A stretch of 64,000 nt of DNA from Emiliania huxleyi CCMP1516 (lineage: Eukaryota > Haptophyta > Isochrysidales > Noelaerhabdaceae), in assembly GCF_000372725.1 (NCBI RefSeq), contig NW_005199684.1, positions 792,030-856,029 of the forward strand, written 5' to 3'. Positions 60,849 through 64,000 of the stretch are shown here, one piece after another. Numbering within the stretch: the first letter of the stretch is position 1; each line of letters starts with the position of its first letter. The notes under the pieces are model-generated. The model saw only the letters and a program-made list of their open reading frames with translations, was not told the DNA's origin and searched no databases. Made by a program: the position numbers and the translations under genes.

Positions 60849-62853
60849 TCACCATTCGCACGGCTGGTAGTCCTTCACGAAGCGGCCGTACACGGGCGGC
60901 TCGCCGTTGGCCGCCGAGAGGATCGGGTCGAGGATGCGCGCCGCGGCGTCAACCTCGTCGAGCGGCGTCTGGAAGTGGTGCTTCTCGGCCGTGCGCGCCG
61001 CACGCTGCAGCGGGTTCTCGTCGTTGATCCAGCCGGTGTCGATCGAGTTCATGTAGACGCCGTTCGCGGCGAGCTCCTCGGCGCAGGTTCGCGTCATCAT
61101 GTTGAGCGCCGCCTTGGCCATGTTGGTGTGCGGGTGGTTGGCCGTCTTGTACCGGTAAAACTTGCCCTCCATCGCAGACACGTTGACGACCTGCCGCGCG
61201 GCGACGGGCGAGCGCTGCAACAGCGCGCGGAGCCGGCTGTTGAGGATGAAGGGCGCGAGGGTGTTGATTGCGAGCACCTATCCCCACGCCAGGCCGTCGG
61301 GTGCAGACGCGCGAGGCACCGCCCGCCCGGCGGCGGGAGCGCGCCTCCGCCACCTCGCCGGTTCGCACCTGCCCCAAGCGGAGCAGCCAGCTGTTGGTCG
61401 TCCGCAGGTCCAGCTGCTGCCCATTCACGTCGTGCGCCCCCGCCGGAAACAGCGCCGCCGCCTCCTCCCCGCCCGCCTCACCCGCCTCGCCCGCCTCTCC
61501 CCCGTCCGCCGGCGCGCCCCAGACAGGGAGCTGCGACCAGAGCGCCGATGGGACGGCCGCTGCCGGCGCGGCCGAGCCAGCGCCGTCGGCGGGCGCGCCG
61601 ACTAGCCGGCCTCCCTGCGGCACGCCTTGCGACAGCTCGCCCTGCGAGCGCTGCGGCGGCGCCGCCAGCGGCGCGAGTAGCTGCTTCGTGGCGGGCACAG
61701 CGAGGGCGGCGGCGGCGCCAAAGCAAGCTTCGTGGAGGGCCAGGCAGCGGCGGTGGTCGGCGGGAGCCTCGTGCGGCGCCAGCTCCTTCTCGATCAGGTG
61801 GCGGTAGTACTGCGCCGGCCTGCGGATTGTCTGGCACGCGTTGTTGACGATGTCGGACAGGTGCGCCTCGGTGGCGTCCAGAAAGGCGCAAAAGCGCTCG
61901 AGCGCCTCGAGGTCGCGCAAGTCGAGCCCGAAGATCTGCAGGTTGGCCGACCAGCGGTCAAAGTCGGGCAGCGCCGCGAAGCGCGCCGCCGCATCCACCG
62001 GGAAGCGGGTCGTCGCCAGGACGCGCGCGCCGCACCGCAGCAGCTTGAGCGCCGCCTGAAAGCCAATCTTGACGCGCGCGCCAGTGAGCAGCACGACGCG
62101 GCCTCGCAGGTCGGCGGTCTGCAGCCGCTTCGCCTCGTTGAGCGCCGCGCAGCCGGGGCAGAGGGAGCCGTACAGGTGGTGCAGCCGCCGGTACCACACC
62201 TTGCAGATGTAGCACGCGCGGAGATGGAGCAGCTCGCCCTCCCCGTCCGCCTCGCCGCGGCCGCGCGCGAGGAGGCCCGATCCTCGGTCGGATGCACCCT
62301 CTTCGGTCGCCTCTTCCGCGCCCGCCTCGCGGAGGCGCGCCTCTGGCTCGCCGCTTCCGCTCGCCTCGCCTGGCGGTGGCAGCGCGAGCGGCGCTGTGCT
62401 GTCGCCGCCGGTCTGGCGGTGCTCGAGGAGCAGCCCATCCACCATCCCGACGGCGCCGTCGGGCACGCGCGGGGCATCGGCCGACTCCAGCGCGCCGAGC
62501 ATCTCGAGCCGCTCGCGGCGCATCCGCGTCTTGTCTGTTGCGGCCCGATCGAGTGCCTTTTGCTGCTGCTCACGCCGGTGGCGCTCGCGCTGCTTCTCCT
62601 TGCCTGCTCGTATCTTGTCGATCCTGCTCGCGCCCGTCGTCGACCGAAAGTCCTCGATGAGAGGCAGTAGCGCCAGCCGCAATGGCTTGAGTCGAGGCGT
62701 GTAGAAGGCCTCGGACGGCTTGGCAGCGGCATCTCCCTCAGCGGCGGTGCACAGCCGCCGGAGCACACCGATGCACGCGGCCAGCTCGTCGTCGGTGATG
62801 ATGGCCTCGCTGCCGTCCGTCGAGGCGGACACTGTAGATGCGGCGGCCAGCAT
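60849..62853 (-). CDS. Short-chain dehydrogenase with N-terminal coiled-coil and zinc-binding region, 2 exons
   Basis: Exons are 62853-61345 and 61277-60849 (645 residues) around a 67-nt GC-AG intron. The first 200 residues contain charged helices (KEKQRERHRREQQQKALDRA). A Cys motif follows (CYICKVWY ... SLCPGCAALN). Then an SDR Rossmann fold: GRVVLLTGARVKIGFQAALK (cofactor loop, TGxRxKIG form), FGLDLRDLEAL, DIVNNACQTIRRP, and in exon 2 VVNVSAMEGKFYRYKTANHP (Tyr/Lys) and NSIDTGWINDENP. The sequence belongs to a distinct SDR subfamily found in fungi, algae and bacteria in which the Cys motif directly precedes the Rossmann domain; its substrate is unknown to me. A lineage-specific Ala/Gly/Pro-rich insertion of about 90 residues lies before the intron. 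Confidence 0.8.
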
Positions 62854-63142
62854 GCAGCGGCGGCGGTCGATGGGCTGTGCTACACGCCCTGTGCTGCAGT
62901 GCGGGGCGCGTGGTGGCGGCGGTGGGCCTACTGATTTTTTTGTTCACCCTTGGGGCCCCCTGTGTGCGGGGCGGGCCCCTGCCCAGGGACGACGGCAAGA
63001 AACACCAGGGGTTAATTTTTTTGAGACAAGAAAACCAGTTGGAAGGCCCCCCCCCCCCCCCCACCAAGTTTGACTATATATGTATAACGCCGAGTGAAAA
63101 CAATAGTGAATGAGTGTAATACAGTAAATATTAGTGTGTAGA

Positions 63143-63182
<40 letters not shown>

Positions 63183-63610
63183 CTCACTCACTCACTCACT
63201 GTGTGTGTGTGTGTGTCTGTCCCCTGCGAACGCCCCCCCCCCCCCCCCGGGTCAGGGCAGCTTGCTCGTAGCCCGATGGCGATGCCGATCATCCGACCCG
63301 CTGGGTGAAGCAGCAGCAGCCAGCAGCTCGGCCCGGCCCCGCCTGGTGCCTGCAAGCCTGGGGTCCGTGGATGTGTCATGTGAGAGTAGCAGTAGGTTGC
63401 CGGCTGACCGCGCCCCGAGAGCCGAGTGCACTCCAAGTGCTCCATCCAAGGTTTTCGCGGGGACTGAGGTCTGAGCTGTCTTCTCCCACCTTGTCCTTGA
63501 GAGTTGTTGCGCTGTTTAGTTGCTAAAAACCCAACACAACGCACGGCGGCGCACACTTCTCATATGGCCAAGGCCTTGTAGCGCGAGAGGCGGACGGACA
63601 GAGCCTCGTC
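62854..63610. other. Intergenic region with microsatellites
   Basis: Contains a C-run at 63047-63061, (GT)n at 63146-63180, CTCA repeats, a second GT block and a C-run at about 63232-63248. No supported gene. Confidence 0.6.
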
Positions 63611-64000
63611 CTAGAGAGGAGCGGGAGGCGCCCTCGGCGCCCTCGCGTGCTGCGGCGCCCTCGGCCACACCGTCGAGCGCGAGACGACCCTGGCCTCGCA
63701 CTCGTCTAGGCACGGCATCCCCGACCACGACTCGCGCGACGGCAGACAACACGCCGCCAGACGCTCCTGCATGTTGACCGACGTAAAGTACCATCGCGGG
63801 CCGTCTCCCCCGTCGATGCACATCTCCATCGTCTGTTCAGAGTCGGCGTCCTGCATGTCGCACTCGGTCCGGTTCCACACGTGCTCAAACATGACGTAGC
63901 TCCGCTCGTAACACCACACCGTCGTCTCGTGCACGCCGGCGCTGCCCACGACCCTCGCCGTCACCACCCACCGGATCGGATACTCGCGCCGATACCGATG
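63611..64000 (-). CDS. Cys-rich protein fragment, runs off the window end
   Basis: The frame is open from the window edge: RREYPIRWVVTARVVGSAGV, then WCYERSYVMFEHVWNRTECD and CCLPSRESWSGMPCLDECEA. Six or more cysteines and an N-glycosylation-type NRT suggest an extracellular domain. The last 25 residues before the stop (63611-63613) are low-complexity and may be intronic. The N-terminus lies beyond the window and I do not recognise the family. Confidence 0.45.
   Translation of the reverse strand, partial: HRYRREYPIRWVVTARVVGSAGVHETTVWCYERSYVMFEHVWNRTECDMQDADSEQTMEMCIDGGDGPRWYFTSVNMQERLAACCLPSRESWSGMPCLDECEARVVSRSTVWPRAPQHARAPRAPPAPL

Overview
This window is nuclear DNA from a GC-rich eukaryotic alga, most likely a haptophyte of the Emiliania/Chrysochromulina type. 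The evidence is indirect: very high GC with Ala/Gly/Pro/Arg-rich proteins, single genes with short introns, an (SP)n-rich cell-surface cellulase, TTAGGG-type telomeric repeats, abundant dispersed retroelement debris, and heavy use of GC-AG introns. I resolved 17 introns at phase level and 11 of them start with GC; six are 66-68 nt long. Genes lie on both strands with no operons. There is one 100-N assembly gap (37138-37237).

Layout. 1-734: 3' end of a PhoH-type ATPase. 1233-7100 (-): a single-exon 1955-residue chromatin-type protein joining GNAT, SET, Tudor-like, zinc-finger, RRM-like and LOTUS-like modules. 7706-8391: small proline-rich membrane protein. 8645-10450: endonuclease/exonuclease/phosphatase enzyme with EF-hands. 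11333-12041 (-): small multi-pass membrane protein. 13689-15288 (-): beta-propeller glycosidase-like protein, followed by a 5'-truncated LINE (15314-17065). 17543-18385: Cu-only superoxide-dismutase-like protein. 19650-21096 (-): cyclin H. 22253-23254 (-): ubiquitin-like protein. 23.7-30 kb: repeats, two small ORFs and a decayed retroelement with a zinc-finger ORF and an endonuclease domain. 30201-31933 (-): CDK10-like kinase. 32832-33270: EF-hand protein. 33664-34597: Tudor/SAM protein. 34617-35681: a MULE-derived element. 35741-41766: FANCI-like DNA crosslink repair protein. 42284-45429: membrane-anchored GH5 glycosidase. 46085-49663 (-): UTP21/WDR36 ribosome biogenesis factor. 51423-52830: plastid-type PlsC acyltransferase. 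53225-54373 (-): polytopic membrane protein. 54770-56962 (-): phage-type cytosine methyltransferase with RPA-binding-like motifs. 59257-60711: tRNA dihydrouridine synthase. 60849-62853 (-): short-chain dehydrogenase. 63611-64000 (-): partial Cys-rich protein.

The genes do not form a pathway. Several are nuclear housekeeping factors (CDK10, cyclin H, UTP21, DUS1, FANCI). The most unusual content is in the non-genic DNA. Two insertions (34617-35681 and 57517-58391) have long terminal inverted repeats built from arrays of short motifs and are flanked by exact 9-bp and 8-bp target-site duplications. One carries the C-terminal part of a Mutator-type transposase. Two introns (133-198 and 30892-30959) lie exactly within tandem duplications of exon sequence, and one of these is filled with telomeric repeats. 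These suggest a shared set of DNA-repair and transposition processes that are building introns and foldback elements in this genome.
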